DNA from: Pseudomonas viridiflava
Lineage (GTDB): Bacteria > Pseudomonadota > Gammaproteobacteria > Pseudomonadales > Pseudomonadaceae
Reading direction: 5' to 3'
Length of the DNA: 64,000 bases
Assembly (NCBI RefSeq): GCF_900601905.1
Contig: NZ_UWFA01000289.1
Span: forward strand, 186,001 to 250,000
Both the position numbers and the translations under genes were made by a program. Of this stretch, positions 42,801 to 51,442 are shown one piece after another (within the stretch, counting starts at the first letter, position 1; each line of letters opens with the position of its first letter). The notes below the pieces were generated by a model. The model was not told where the DNA came from. It saw only the letters and a program-made list of their open reading frames with translations, and searched no databases.

Positions 42801-44573
42801 TCAAAGTCCTTGTTCGCTGAGCCACAGGTTCAGGGCAGCCAGCTGCCAGAGCTTGGAACCGCGCAGCGGCGTCAGTTGACCTTCCGGATTGGTCAGCAGT
42901 TTGTCGATCATGGCCGGGTTGAACAGGCCGCGATCCTGGCTCGGGTCAACCAGCAGGTCGCGTACCCAACCCAGGGTGTTGCCTTCAAGGTGCTTGAGGC
43001 CCGGTACCGGGAAGTAGCCTTTCTTGCGGTCGATCACTTCCGAGGGGATGACGAGCCGTGCGGCTTCTTTCAGGACCTGTTTGCCACCATCGGGCAGCTT
43101 GAATTTCCCGGGGATGCGCGCCGACAGTTCGACCAGGCGGTAATCGAGAAACGGCGTACGCGCTTCCAGGCCCCAGGCCATGGTCATGTTGTCCACGCGT
43201 TTGACCGGGTCGTCGACCAGCATGATCGTACTGTCCAGCCGCAAGGCCTTGTCCACGGCCGCATCCGCACCTGGCTGGGCGAAGTGGTCACGCACGAAAT
43301 CACCGGCCGCGTCGTTGGCGGTCAACCATTTAGGCTGAACAGTGGCAGCGTATTCGTCGTAACTGCGATCGACGAAGGCATCGCGATAGGCAGCAACCGG
43401 ATCAGCCGCGCCGTCCACCTGCGGATACCAGTGGTAACCGGCGAACAGCTCGTCCGCACCCTGGCCGCTCTGCACCACTTTGCAGTGCTTGGCGACTTCA
43501 CGGGACAACAGATAGAAGGCGATGCAGTCATGGCTGACCATCGGCTCGCTCATGGCACGGAACGCCGCTGGCAGCTGTTCGATGATCTCGTGTTCCTGAA
43601 TGCGTAACTGATGGTGATGGGTGCCGTAGTGTTTGGCGATCAGGTCCGAATACTGGAACTCATCGCCACGCTCGCCGCCCGCATCCTGAAAGCCGATCGA
43701 GAAGGTCGAGAGGTTTTCCACGCCGACTTCACGCAGTAAACCGACCAGCATGCTTGAGTCGACACCGCCGGAAAGCAAGACACCGACGTCAACGGCTGCA
43801 CGCTGACGAATCGCCACGGCTTCCCGGGTGCTGTCCAGCACGCGGTCGCGCCAGTCTTCCAGGCTGAGGTTGGCTTCATCGGCATGTGGGCCATAAGGCA
43901 GACGCCACCAGATTTTCTGCTCGACCTTGCCGTGGGCGTCAATGCGCATCCAGCTGGCAGGTGGCAGTTTTTCAACGCCGGCCAGTAAGGTGCGCGGCGC
44001 AGGCACGACCGCGTGGAAGTTCAGATAGTGGTTGAGCGCGACCGGGTCGAGCATGCCGCTGATGTCGCCGCCTTTGAGCAGCGCGGGCAGGGACGAGGCG
44101 AAACGCAGGCGCTTGTCGGTACGCGACAGGTACAGCGGCTTGACGCCCAGACGGTCGCGAGCGATGAACAGCTGTTGGGTGTCACGCTCCCAGATGGCAA
44201 AGGCGAACATGCCGTTGAGCTTGGGGAGCATCTCTGCGCCCCAGGCGTGATAACCCTTGAGTAGCACTTCGGTGTCACCACCGGAATGGAACTGATAACC
44301 CAGGCCTTCGAGCTCGGTGCGCAGTTCCGGGAAGTTGTAGATTGCGCCGTTGAAGGCCATGGACAAACCAAGGTGGCTGTCGATCATCGGCTGCGCCGAG
44401 CCGTCCGACAGGTCCATGATTTTCAGGCGTCGATGACCAAGGGCAATCGGCCCCTGGCTGTGAAACCCCCAGGCATCCGGGCCGCGTGGCGCCAGCTCAT
44501 GGGTAATGCGTTCAACAGCGGCCAGATCCGCTGGTTGATGGTCAAAACGAAGTTCACCTGCTAATCCGCACAT
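42801..44573 (-). CDS. asnO: N-acetylglutaminylglutamine amidotransferase
   Basis: Asparagine-synthetase-like enzyme, 590 aa, that amidates the dipeptide of NAGGN. Class II glutaminase domain from the nucleophile Cys2 (MCGLAGELRF) with RRLKIMDLSD and NGAIYN; synthetase domain with PP-loop LLSGGVDSSMLVG near residue 267. AAGGA lies before ATG 44573. First gene of asnO-ngg-M42. Expression is expected to rise with osmotic stress; no promoter could be assigned with confidence. Confidence 0.94.
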   Translation of the reverse strand: MCGLAGELRFDHQPADLAAVERITHELAPRGPDAWGFHSQGPIALGHRRLKIMDLSDGSAQPMIDSHLGLSMAFNGAIYNFPELRTELEGLGYQFHSGGDTEVLLKGYHAWGAEMLPKLNGMFAFAIWERDTQQLFIARDRLGVKPLYLSRTDKRLRFASSLPALLKGGDISGMLDPVALNHYLNFHAVVPAPRTLLAGVEKLPPASWMRIDAHGKVEQKIWWRLPYGPHADEANLSLEDWRDRVLDSTREAVAIRQRAAVDVGVLLSGGVDSSMLVGLLREVGVENLSTFSIGFQDAGGERGDEFQYSDLIAKHYGTHHHQLRIQEHEIIEQLPAAFRAMSEPMVSHDCIAFYLLSREVAKHCKVVQSGQGADELFAGYHWYPQVDGAADPVAAYRDAFVDRSYDEYAATVQPKWLTANDAAGDFVRDHFAQPGADAAVDKALRLDSTIMLVDDPVKRVDNMTMAWGLEARTPFLDYRLVELSARIPGKFKLPDGGKQVLKEAARLVIPSEVIDRKKGYFPVPGLKHLEGNTLGWVRDLLVDPSQDRGLFNPAMIDKLLTNPEGQLTPLRGSKLWQLAALNLWLSEQGL

Positions 44574-44702
44574 AAGTCCTTACCGGTTTTCCGTTGGGGA
44601 GGTGACTGGGAAATGCAGTCACCCAGAAACTGACCCATGGGAAACCGGGGAGTTTTAGATCAATCGGTTATAAGCAGGTGGGTCAAAGGCACCTGCGGAC
44701 TT

Positions 44703-44886
44703 GCAGGAGCTGTCGAAGGCTGGGAATCGCGGTAGGTCAGTTATAACGATTTAGCAGCCAGCGGCAGCCCCTACGGGTGTGTGTTGTTTCAGGTACACCC
44801 CGGTCCCGTAGGAGCTGACCGAGGTTACGAGGGCTGCGAGGCGGTGTATCTGACACGCCACTGTTCGCAGCCTTCGGTCTCCTACA
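44703..44886. repeat. Two adjacent GTAGGAGC-class REP elements
   Basis: A weak pair at 44703-44775 (TGCAGGAGCTGTCGAAGGCTG ... CCCCTACGG) followed by a clear one at 44807-44886 (GTAGGAGCTGACCGAGGTTA ... GGTCTCCTAC). They fill the 326-bp space between the asnO start and the AttH-like gene; the first 100 bp next to asnO probably hold its promoter. Confidence 0.8.
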
Positions 44887-44899
44887 GACCCTGTAGCAA

Positions 44900-45973
44900 T
44901 CAATAACCCGTCATCTCCAGATAGCCCACGCCTTTATGGCTGCCGCTCAAGGTAATCGGCCCCTCCCAGTACGGAATCTGCAGGTTCATCCAGGCTTTCG
45001 GGTTGAGGGCTTCGGTGGTGATGTCCAGGCCTTTGCCGGGGATTTTCACTGACCAGCGGGTCGGCATATCGTGGCCTGCGACCCGGGTGTTGGCCAGTGG
45101 CGAGAGGCTGATGTCTTGAGCACTGAGCGACTGAGTGCTGCCATCTGTGCTGATCCAGGTGCCGGTCAGGTAGGGCTCGCCCTGTTTCTGGCGCATGCGA
45201 TACAGCATCAGTTCGTCGCCGTCGTCCAGATGCACCGAGAACCAGTCCCAGCCGGTCTGGTTGGCGGTCAGGGGCTGGCTGCTCCATTCGCGGTCCAGCC
45301 ATGCCGGGCCGCTGACCTGATAGCGTTTGCCGTCGATGATCACTTCACCTTTGGCCGCAAAATACGGCTGGCTGTAGTAGTACGACGCCTGGCCCTGTTC
45401 GGACTTCTGGCTGAAGCCCTGTTGCCCTTGCAGCACCAGTGGCTTGCTGGATGTCAGGTGCAACCGATAGGCGAATCGCGCGCCTCTGGCCTGTAACTGC
45501 AGGCTGGCCAATGGGTCCGTGGCGGCGGTGTCACTGCTCATCGACCAGTCATCGATCCATGCTGAAAAAGGCGCCAGCTTTACCCCGGCTTGCTCGATGC
45601 CGCCCCGCGCATAACGCTCTGCGGCGTAGTGCCGGGTCGCCGAAGTGACAGCGGCATGGCCCATCCAGATGATCCCGTCGTTCCAGCCCGAGCCTTGAGG
45701 GCCTGCGCGCAGGGCATTGCGAAACAGCGTCCATTGCACACCGAAATCCTCACCCTGTGAGTCCTTGAGATTGGCGGTGATGTACCACCACTCAATACGA
45801 AAACCCGGATGCGGGCCGTGATCAGCCGGGAAGGCAAACGTGCGCCCTGGGGTCACGGGCGTGAATTGCTCGGCCTGATTGCCCAGCCCCGCGAAACCTT
45901 GTTCGGGTGTGGATTGCTGATCGCAACCGACCAGGGCCAGAAGCAACAGCATGAGCAGCCGATCAAGCTTCAC
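44900..45973 (-). CDS. Lipocalin-like lipoprotein, AttH/CrtC family
   Basis: 357 aa, double lipocalin-like fold of the CrtC/AttH family. Lipoprotein signal KLDRLLMLLLLALVGC with Cys17; Asp at +2 would retain it in the inner membrane, next to its ABC partner. Family motifs FRIEWWYITANL, GVQWTLFRNAL, GPAWLDREWSSQPL and GWDWFSVHLDDG are present. The GTG at 45973 overlaps the permease gene by 11 bp and has GGAG; the longest frame begins at a TTG. Its ligand is unknown; in Agrobacterium the analogous attEFGH genes were tied to attachment. Confidence 0.87.
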   Translation of the reverse strand: MKLDRLLMLLLLALVGCDQQSTPEQGFAGLGNQAEQFTPVTPGRTFAFPADHGPHPGFRIEWWYITANLKDSQGEDFGVQWTLFRNALRAGPQGSGWNDGIIWMGHAAVTSATRHYAAERYARGGIEQAGVKLAPFSAWIDDWSMSSDTAATDPLASLQLQARGARFAYRLHLTSSKPLVLQGQQGFSQKSEQGQASYYYSQPYFAAKGEVIIDGKRYQVSGPAWLDREWSSQPLTANQTGWDWFSVHLDDGDELMLYRMRQKQGEPYLTGTWISTDGSTQSLSAQDISLSPLANTRVAGHDMPTRWSVKIPGKGLDITTEALNPKAWMNLQIPYWEGPITLSGSHKGVGYLEMTGY

Positions 45974-48443
45974 TGGCAAAGCTCCTCAGCAAATCCGCAG
46001 GGCGGGTACGGAATAATTTAAACAGCGGCCATGCCGAGGCGAGCAGGGTGGCGAGCAACGCCAGTGCCGAGAGCTGCAGCAGTTGTGCCGCAAATATATG
46101 CAGCGGCAAGCGCCAGCCAAAGGCCTGCACATTGATAACCGCGTCCAGGCACCACGCCAGCAGCAGGCCCAACGGCAAGGCAAGGATCAGTGTGAGCACC
46201 GCCAGCAGCCAGGTCTGGCCGAGGTTTAGCAGCATCAATTGCCTGCGCGTGACGCCCAGCGCCCACAGCGGCGCCAGCTGGCTGAGGCGGCTCTGGCTCT
46301 GGGTCAGCAGGCTGATGAACAGCGCAATACCGGCAACCGCGAGGGTCAGGCTGTTGAGCGCGGCAGTCGCGGCAAAGGTGCGTTCGAACACCTGGGTGGA
46401 CCAGCCTTTGAGCTGGGTCTGGTCAATGATGTGGTTGTCATCCAGGACGAAACGGTCCTGCAGCGCCCTGACGATTGTCGGCACAGCGCTCGGCGCGATC
46501 CGCAAGTTGAAGCGATTGGCGGTCAGCCGTGGCCAGTGGCTGAGTAGACGCTTGGCATTGACCAGCAGATGGCCCTTGGGATTGCCGTAATCGGCATAAA
46601 TGCCCACCACGCGCGGAGCCCACTGTGCATCGGGCGCGGGGATGTTCAGGCGGTCGCCCACCTTCAGCTTCAGACGCCGGGCCAATTGTTCGCTGAGCAT
46701 CACGCTGTCACCCTTGGCCAGTTGCTCCCAGGGATCGTCGCTGACCGACTCCAGCAACGGCCAGTGCTCGCGGTAGGTGGCATGATCGACTACGCCGAAC
46801 AGGTCCGCTGGCCAGCCTTGCAACTGGACCGCCACCTGCCAGTTGGGCAGCACGGCGCTGATGGCGGGTTGCTGCGTCAGCCAGTCTTGCAGCTGCGGCG
46901 CCTGCGCTGCATTTTGCGGCGTGACGTAAAGCTCGGCGGTCAATCGCTGCTCCAGCCAGTTGCCGAAGGTCTGGCGAAACCCGGAAGTCATGCTGCCCGC
47001 ACCGATATTGGCTGCCAGCGCCAGTAACAACGCCATCAGCGCCAGGCTCAAAGCGGGTAATTGCTGGCGGCAATCAGCAAGAAACCACTGGCCGAGCACC
47101 GAGCGGCTGCGCCTGAGTAATCCATTGAGCAAGGCGTTGAGCAACACTGGCAGGCCCAGCGCCGCTGCCAGCAACAAGCCGGTCATCAATACAAAACCGC
47201 TGGTCAGGCTGTCGCCGAACACCAGCGCCACCAGGGCAATCACTGCGGCAATACCGGCAACCCAGGCCTGACGGCGCAGCCAGCGACTGTGGGCCTGATG
47301 CCAGGCCTGGGCATTGGCCAGGGCCAATATCGGCATGCGGGCGGCACGCAACAGGCTGTTGGCCCCGGCCAGTAATGCACCGAGGATGCTCAGACCGAGA
47401 CCGCCCAGCCACCAGCTCGGGCTGAGGCTCAGTTGGCCTGCGACTTCCGCGCCGTACAGCCCGCGCAGACTGGCGGCTACATCAGGCAACAGCAGGCTGG
47501 CCAGCAGATAACCGCTGGCGACGCCAAGCAAGCCACCGAGCAAGGCCAGCCCCCCCAGTTCAACGGCCAGGGCCGCGATCAGCATTCGGGCGCTGACCCC
47601 GCAAGCGCGCAGGTTACGCAGCAGCCCGCGGCGTTGCTCCAGGGCCAGGCCGATGGCGGCATGCACGATAAACAACCCGACCACAAAGGCCAGTACCCCC
47701 AGGGCATTCAGGTTCAAGTGGAAGCTTTCGGTGAGGCGCGCCAGATTGTTCTCTTCGCCACTCTGCTTGAGCTGCAGTTGAGCGTTCAGATCAGTCGGCA
47801 AGACCGGCTCGCTGGCGGCAAAGTCTCTGGGCAGCAACAAGCGCGACAACTGGCCTGGCATGTTGAGCAACGGCTGCGCGAAGCCGATATCGGTGAGCAA
47901 CATGCCCGGTGCCATGTCGACCCGGCTGCGCAACGGTGGCAGGCTTTGCCCGTCGGCAGTCTTGGGTTGTTGGCCTTCGTGCAGCCCCAATGCCTGCAGG
48001 GTCTGCGTGGCGATCCAGGTTTGTCCGGGCGGGGTCAGGAAGTCGACGATCTGCTCGGTGTCCAGTGTCTGTCCGGCCACCGCCGTGCCGCTGGGCAACG
48101 AGACCGGTTCAATGCCCATCAGTTGCACGCGGCGCTCTTCCAGGCCTTGCAGGATGATTCGTCCTTGCACCAGCGGCGACACCGGCCAGCCTTCCCGGCG
48201 CAGGCTGATGAACAGCGTTTGGGAGAACGCTGCGCCATTGGCAGTGCTCAGGCTGCTTTGCGGTTCGCCGCCGATCAACTGGCTGGCCTGGGCGTAGTTC
48301 TGCCGAGCCTGACTATTGAGGGCTTGCACGCCGGTCAATAAGCCGGTCGCCAGCCACAGGCCGGTCAGCACGCTGAAAAACTGCACCGGATGACGCCGCC
48401 AATGGCTGAGCAGGGCGCGCAGGGTCCAGTAGAAGACGCTCAT
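45963..48443 (-). CDS. FtsX/MacB-type ABC permease (AttFG-like)
   Basis: 826-aa inner-membrane protein with two FtsX units, each with large periplasmic parts; about ten helices (first at residues 20-40, a cluster at 245-420, a pair around 455-480, and three at 690-800). It does not pump across the membrane like an importer; this class uses cytoplasmic ATP hydrolysis to drive periplasmic or envelope events such as lipoprotein release or export. One base after the ATPase stop. Confidence 0.9.
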   Translation of the reverse strand: MSVFYWTLRALLSHWRRHPVQFFSVLTGLWLATGLLTGVQALNSQARQNYAQASQLIGGEPQSSLSTANGAAFSQTLFISLRREGWPVSPLVQGRIILQGLEERRVQLMGIEPVSLPSGTAVAGQTLDTEQIVDFLTPPGQTWIATQTLQALGLHEGQQPKTADGQSLPPLRSRVDMAPGMLLTDIGFAQPLLNMPGQLSRLLLPRDFAASEPVLPTDLNAQLQLKQSGEENNLARLTESFHLNLNALGVLAFVVGLFIVHAAIGLALEQRRGLLRNLRACGVSARMLIAALAVELGGLALLGGLLGVASGYLLASLLLPDVAASLRGLYGAEVAGQLSLSPSWWLGGLGLSILGALLAGANSLLRAARMPILALANAQAWHQAHSRWLRRQAWVAGIAAVIALVALVFGDSLTSGFVLMTGLLLAAALGLPVLLNALLNGLLRRSRSVLGQWFLADCRQQLPALSLALMALLLALAANIGAGSMTSGFRQTFGNWLEQRLTAELYVTPQNAAQAPQLQDWLTQQPAISAVLPNWQVAVQLQGWPADLFGVVDHATYREHWPLLESVSDDPWEQLAKGDSVMLSEQLARRLKLKVGDRLNIPAPDAQWAPRVVGIYADYGNPKGHLLVNAKRLLSHWPRLTANRFNLRIAPSAVPTIVRALQDRFVLDDNHIIDQTQLKGWSTQVFERTFAATAALNSLTLAVAGIALFISLLTQSQSRLSQLAPLWALGVTRRQLMLLNLGQTWLLAVLTLILALPLGLLLAWCLDAVINVQAFGWRLPLHIFAAQLLQLSALALLATLLASAWPLFKLFRTRPADLLRSFASEA

Positions 48444-48444
48444 C

Positions 48445-49113
48445 TCAGCCCCCGACCGGGTTTGCCAGACGGCCGTGGTGCAGGATCACTTTGTGCGCCA
48501 GACGCTCGGCCACCCGCGGGCTGTGAGTCACCATCAGCAGGCTGGTTGAACTGTCGGCCAGCAGGTCGAGGAGTAATTGCAGGACTTCATCACTGGTGGC
48601 TTCGTCCAGATTGCCGGTGGGCTCATCGGCCAGCAGTAACCCGGGGCGCGACGCCAGCGCCCGGCCTATCGCCACGCGCTGTTGCTGGCCACCGGACAAT
48701 TGCTCAGGATAGCGCCTGAGCAAATCTCCAAGCCCCAGCCGCTCCACCAGTTGCGCCTGCCACTGTGGCTCGAAGCGCCCGGCGAGCCGCGCCTGAAAGG
48801 CCAGGTTGTCTTCGACCTTGAGGCTGCCGATCAGGTTGAACTGCTGGAAGACCAGGCCGATTTGCGTGCGTCGCCAGTTGGCCAGTTGCGCTTCGCTCAT
48901 CAGGTCCAGGCGCTGCCCGGCGATCTCGATCTGCCCCGCATCGACCTGATCGAGCCCGGCCACCAGATGCAACAGCGTGCTCTTGCCACTGCCTGATTCG
49001 CCCATCAAGGCCAGGCTGCTGCCGCTCTGTAAAGCCAGGTCCACGCCCCGCAAAACCGCCAACGGACCTTGGGCCGTGGTGTAGCTCTTGAAGACGTTTT
49101 TTACGTCAAGCAT
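48445..49113 (-). CDS. LolD/MacB-type ABC ATPase (AttE-like)
   Basis: 222-aa ATPase that powers the FtsX-type permease. Walker [12 protein letters not shown] near residues 37-47, Q-loop [10 protein letters not shown], signature [14 protein letters not shown], Walker [13 protein letters not shown], His in [12 protein letters not shown]. The GNLD after Walker B is typical of the LolD/MacB/FtsE clade. First gene of a three-gene operon ATPase-permease-lipocalin. Confidence 0.93.
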   Translation of the reverse strand: MLDVKNVFKSYTTAQGPLAVLRGVDLALQSGSSLALMGESGSGKSTLLHLVAGLDQVDAGQIEIAGQRLDLMSEAQLANWRRTQIGLVFQQFNLIGSLKVEDNLAFQARLAGRFEPQWQAQLVERLGLGDLLRRYPEQLSGGQQQRVAIGRALASRPGLLLADEPTGNLDEATSDEVLQLLLDLLADSSTSLLMVTHSPRVAERLAHKVILHHGRLANPVGG

Positions 49114-49167
49114 GGGTTGGGCTCAATTGCGAGTTGTGGAAGGGGGAGGATAGCAAGCATGCGACCT

Positions 49168-49190
49168 GTAGGAGCCAACTTGTTGGCGAG
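49168..49190. repeat. Single REP hairpin
   Basis: GTAGGAGCCAACTTGTTGGC with a short stem CCAAC-TTG-TTGGC. Upstream of the ABC operon start. Confidence 0.65.
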
Positions 49191-49351
49191 ACGGCCTTGC
49201 AGGCGACGTTTATCCATTGGCTGTGCCATCGCCTCGCGAACACGTGCGCTTCTCGTATGTCTGATGCCTCAAAAATCGAAGCATTGCGTCTTGAGTCGAG
49301 TTTCAACACAGCATCCGGGCGCTGCTGAGCCAGGTTCCGTCCTGACGGCCG

Positions 49352-49377
49352 GGTCACTTTTGGTGCCAAAAGTAACC
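49352..49377. repeat. ACTTTTGG/CCAAAAGT palindrome at the transposon target
   Basis: GGTCACTTTTGG-TG-CCAAAAGTAACC. Removing the transposon and one CTTTATCA copy joins this to GCGCTTTATCAAAAGTGAGG and GGGCGCAAAAGTGAAT, so the insertion landed in a small cluster of CTTTTG/CAAAAG inverted repeats downstream of mnmC. Confidence 0.6.
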
Positions 49378-49388
49378 TTACTTTTGCG

Positions 49389-49396
49389 CTTTATCA
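49389..49396. repeat. Left 8-bp target-site duplication
   Basis: CTTTATCA directly before the left inverted repeat; identical to 55866-55873. Confidence 0.92.
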
Positions 49397-49710
49397 GTAA
49401 GCGTCCGGTAGATACACCTTGACCACACCATTTTCCCCTCGGTGACCTCGTAAGCCTAGGGTCGCTCATCGCCGCCTCGTACGTAAGGTGATTATGGCAA
49501 GCGGAGCATGCAGGCGCGGAGATGGAAGTCTGAAGGGTCAAGACACAAGCGAAGTAATGGTTTGGTTCACGACAGCCGTGCCGGGGCCGTGAGCGTCAAC
49601 CTAGATTCCTAGAAGTATTTCAACCGCCGCCGTCACAACTTGATTTTTAGATAATCTCTGAGATCGGCCATCGCTTACAGTGCCATAGCCAACAGCTACA
49701 ACACCACTGC

Positions 49711-49844
49711 CTCGGCCATAGCCGAGGCAGATTGATCACCAAAATACAGCTCGCCTGCGACAGCAACGGCTTCCCGCTGACCGTCATGCTGTCGCTCGGT
49801 ACAAGCTGGCGAACAGCTTCAAAGCCATAGTTGCACGAGCCTGA
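49711..49844 (+). pseudogene. Remnant of an IS5-family transposase
   Basis: Reading from 49711, LGHSRGRLITKIQLACDSNG then FPLTVMLS is the conserved start of the IS5 DDE domain, and in another frame from 49797 RYKLANSFKAIVARA is the transposase C-terminus with its stop at 49842. The middle is deleted, so two ends of one gene are joined out of frame. It lies in the 490-bp space between the left inverted repeat and the glyoxalase-family gene; 49420-49710 shows no gene. Confidence 0.6.
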
Positions 49845-49887
49845 ATCAAGAAATGCCTGCAGGCTGATTGTTTGGACGAAATCTAGC

Positions 49888-50400
49888 TCAAGAAGGTTTC
49901 CAACGATCTACCTCGCAGCTCGGCCCTGTAGCGGTTGGGATGGAGATCAACTCTATCAACGAGCCCCATGGCGCTCGGACATAATGCATAGAATTGCCTG
50001 TTCCTTTTTCGATACCAAAAAGTGCGTTCGGCCCGCGAAGCGGAGTACCTCCTGCAGCCAAGACACGATGGAGCACCTGGGCAAGATCATCACAGTAAAC
50101 GGCGAAGTGCTGAAGCCCCATGGAGCCTATTCCATCGACGCCCGGTGCTGCACCTTCGATCTCAAACAATTCGATGTTGGCACCTTCACCGAGACGAATC
50201 ATGCGAGTCGCCACGATTCTTTGCTCTTCTTTCAGCGCTACCGTTGCGGCAAGTTCTTCGGGGGGGCGACGCGGTTGGCCATCGACCACTGTGTCGTAAA
50301 CGATAGCTGCATCGAAGGCCTCGTGAAAGAACCGGGTTGCTGCCTCGATGTCTGGAACCGTTATGCCTATATGATCTATGCCACGTACATTGCTAGACAT
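49888..50400 (-). CDS. VOC-family (glyoxalase/dioxygenase) protein
   Basis: 170-aa metalloenzyme fold. Begins with the VOC strand RGIDHIGITVPDIEAATRFF (His near residue 10), and carries a second half MGLQHFAVYCDDLAQVLHRV with His and a C-terminal RAPWGSLIELIS with Glu; these are the usual metal ligands. Substrate unknown. GGGA lies before the ATG. Third gene of the cargo operon, 13 bp after the hydrolase stop. Confidence 0.87.
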   Translation of the reverse strand: MSSNVRGIDHIGITVPDIEAATRFFHEAFDAAIVYDTVVDGQPRRPPEELAATVALKEEQRIVATRMIRLGEGANIELFEIEGAAPGVDGIGSMGLQHFAVYCDDLAQVLHRVLAAGGTPLRGPNALFGIEKGTGNSMHYVRAPWGSLIELISIPTATGPSCEVDRWKPS

Positions 50401-50413
50401 TCAGCATTCCCAC

Positions 50414-51406
50414 CTATGGTCGACCCAAGAAGGAGTTGATCAAAGGGTTCAACGCTGGAGCGCACTCCTCTGGAACCCAATGGCCGCAATCTGGCAACAC
50501 GTGCGATTCAACGTTAGTGGCGTAGCGGCGGATGTTCTCAGGCTGCTGAGCACCGAACCCGCCGTTACCCCCACCGCCAACCGCGAGTACAGGCATTGTC
50601 AGCTTAGTAGCCACCAGCTTCTCGTTCTGCTTAATCGATTGGGGAAGCGCACGATAATATTCAAATGCGTGGTGGAAGGTCTGGGGCTTAGAGTATGACC
50701 GCACGTAACGGTCTACCAGTTCGTCAGTGAACACCGCTTGGTTGCTGGCATGGTGACGAATGAAATGCGTCAGAAACAATCGCTCGTTTCCTTTGACCAT
50801 TGCGTCGGCCAGCTGACCGGAGGCTGCGAAGAAACTGTGATGCCATCCAGGTGCCTCCCCGGTCGCGACGAAGGCTGGCAGCGAATAGAGAGTGTCGTCA
50901 GGAATGGTCGCTTCGATGAACGCAGCCTTCACGATGTCCCCAGGATGGCGGGCAACCATTGGGTAGCTGTTCCAGATACCAATATCGTGGGCAACAAGGT
51001 AGAAGGGCTTGTCCGCACTGATCCGCTTGGCAAGCTTGTGCAGATACTCCGAAACATCCACTCCAGTGTAAGTAGTTTTCGGCGGCGCTGACAGGCCAAG
51101 ACCTGGCAGGTCTACTGCTACGACCGTATAGCGTTCTGCGAGTTGCGGCATGAGGCTACTCCACTCATACCATGTCTGGCCGAAGCCGTGGACAAGCATC
51201 ACAAGGGGGCCTTTGCCGCCACGTACGAAATGCAACTTCACACCGTCAACAGTCTCGTAGGCGCTGGTAAAACCTTCGGGTGTCGGAAACTCTGCCTGTT
51301 GGGCGCTGACAGCTGGAGGCGGTGCAGGATTGATCTGTGCTGCGTTGGCCTGAGTTACACCCATAGCGAGCGCAGCAACGGCTAGTGCAATTGCGTGGAG
51401 CTTCAT
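50414..51406 (-). CDS. Exported alpha/beta hydrolase, epoxide hydrolase/dehalogenase-like
   Basis: 330 aa with a signal peptide (MKLHAIALAVAALAMGVTQA) and the core of the epoxide hydrolase/haloalkane dehalogenase branch: MLVHGFGQTWYEWSS (oxyanion HGF), nucleophile elbow VAHDIG with Asp in place of Ser, and the late PDCGHWVPEE with catalytic His. The Asp nucleophile points to hydrolysis of an epoxide or C-halogen bond. ATG 51406 follows AGGTGA; GTG 51415 would overlap that site. Second in the cargo operon. Confidence 0.88.
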   Translation of the reverse strand: MKLHAIALAVAALAMGVTQANAAQINPAPPPAVSAQQAEFPTPEGFTSAYETVDGVKLHFVRGGKGPLVMLVHGFGQTWYEWSSLMPQLAERYTVVAVDLPGLGLSAPPKTTYTGVDVSEYLHKLAKRISADKPFYLVAHDIGIWNSYPMVARHPGDIVKAAFIEATIPDDTLYSLPAFVATGEAPGWHHSFFAASGQLADAMVKGNERLFLTHFIRHHASNQAVFTDELVDRYVRSYSKPQTFHHAFEYYRALPQSIKQNEKLVATKLTMPVLAVGGGGNGGFGAQQPENIRRYATNVESHVLPDCGHWVPEECAPALNPLINSFLGRP

Positions 51407-51442
51407 ATTTTTCACCTAGTGGGACGATAAATGATTGGGCGA

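Noticed and set aside
49269..49541. 90-residue minus-strand frame
   Set aside because: Crosses the left transposon boundary, so it was created by insertion; no motif or ribosome site.
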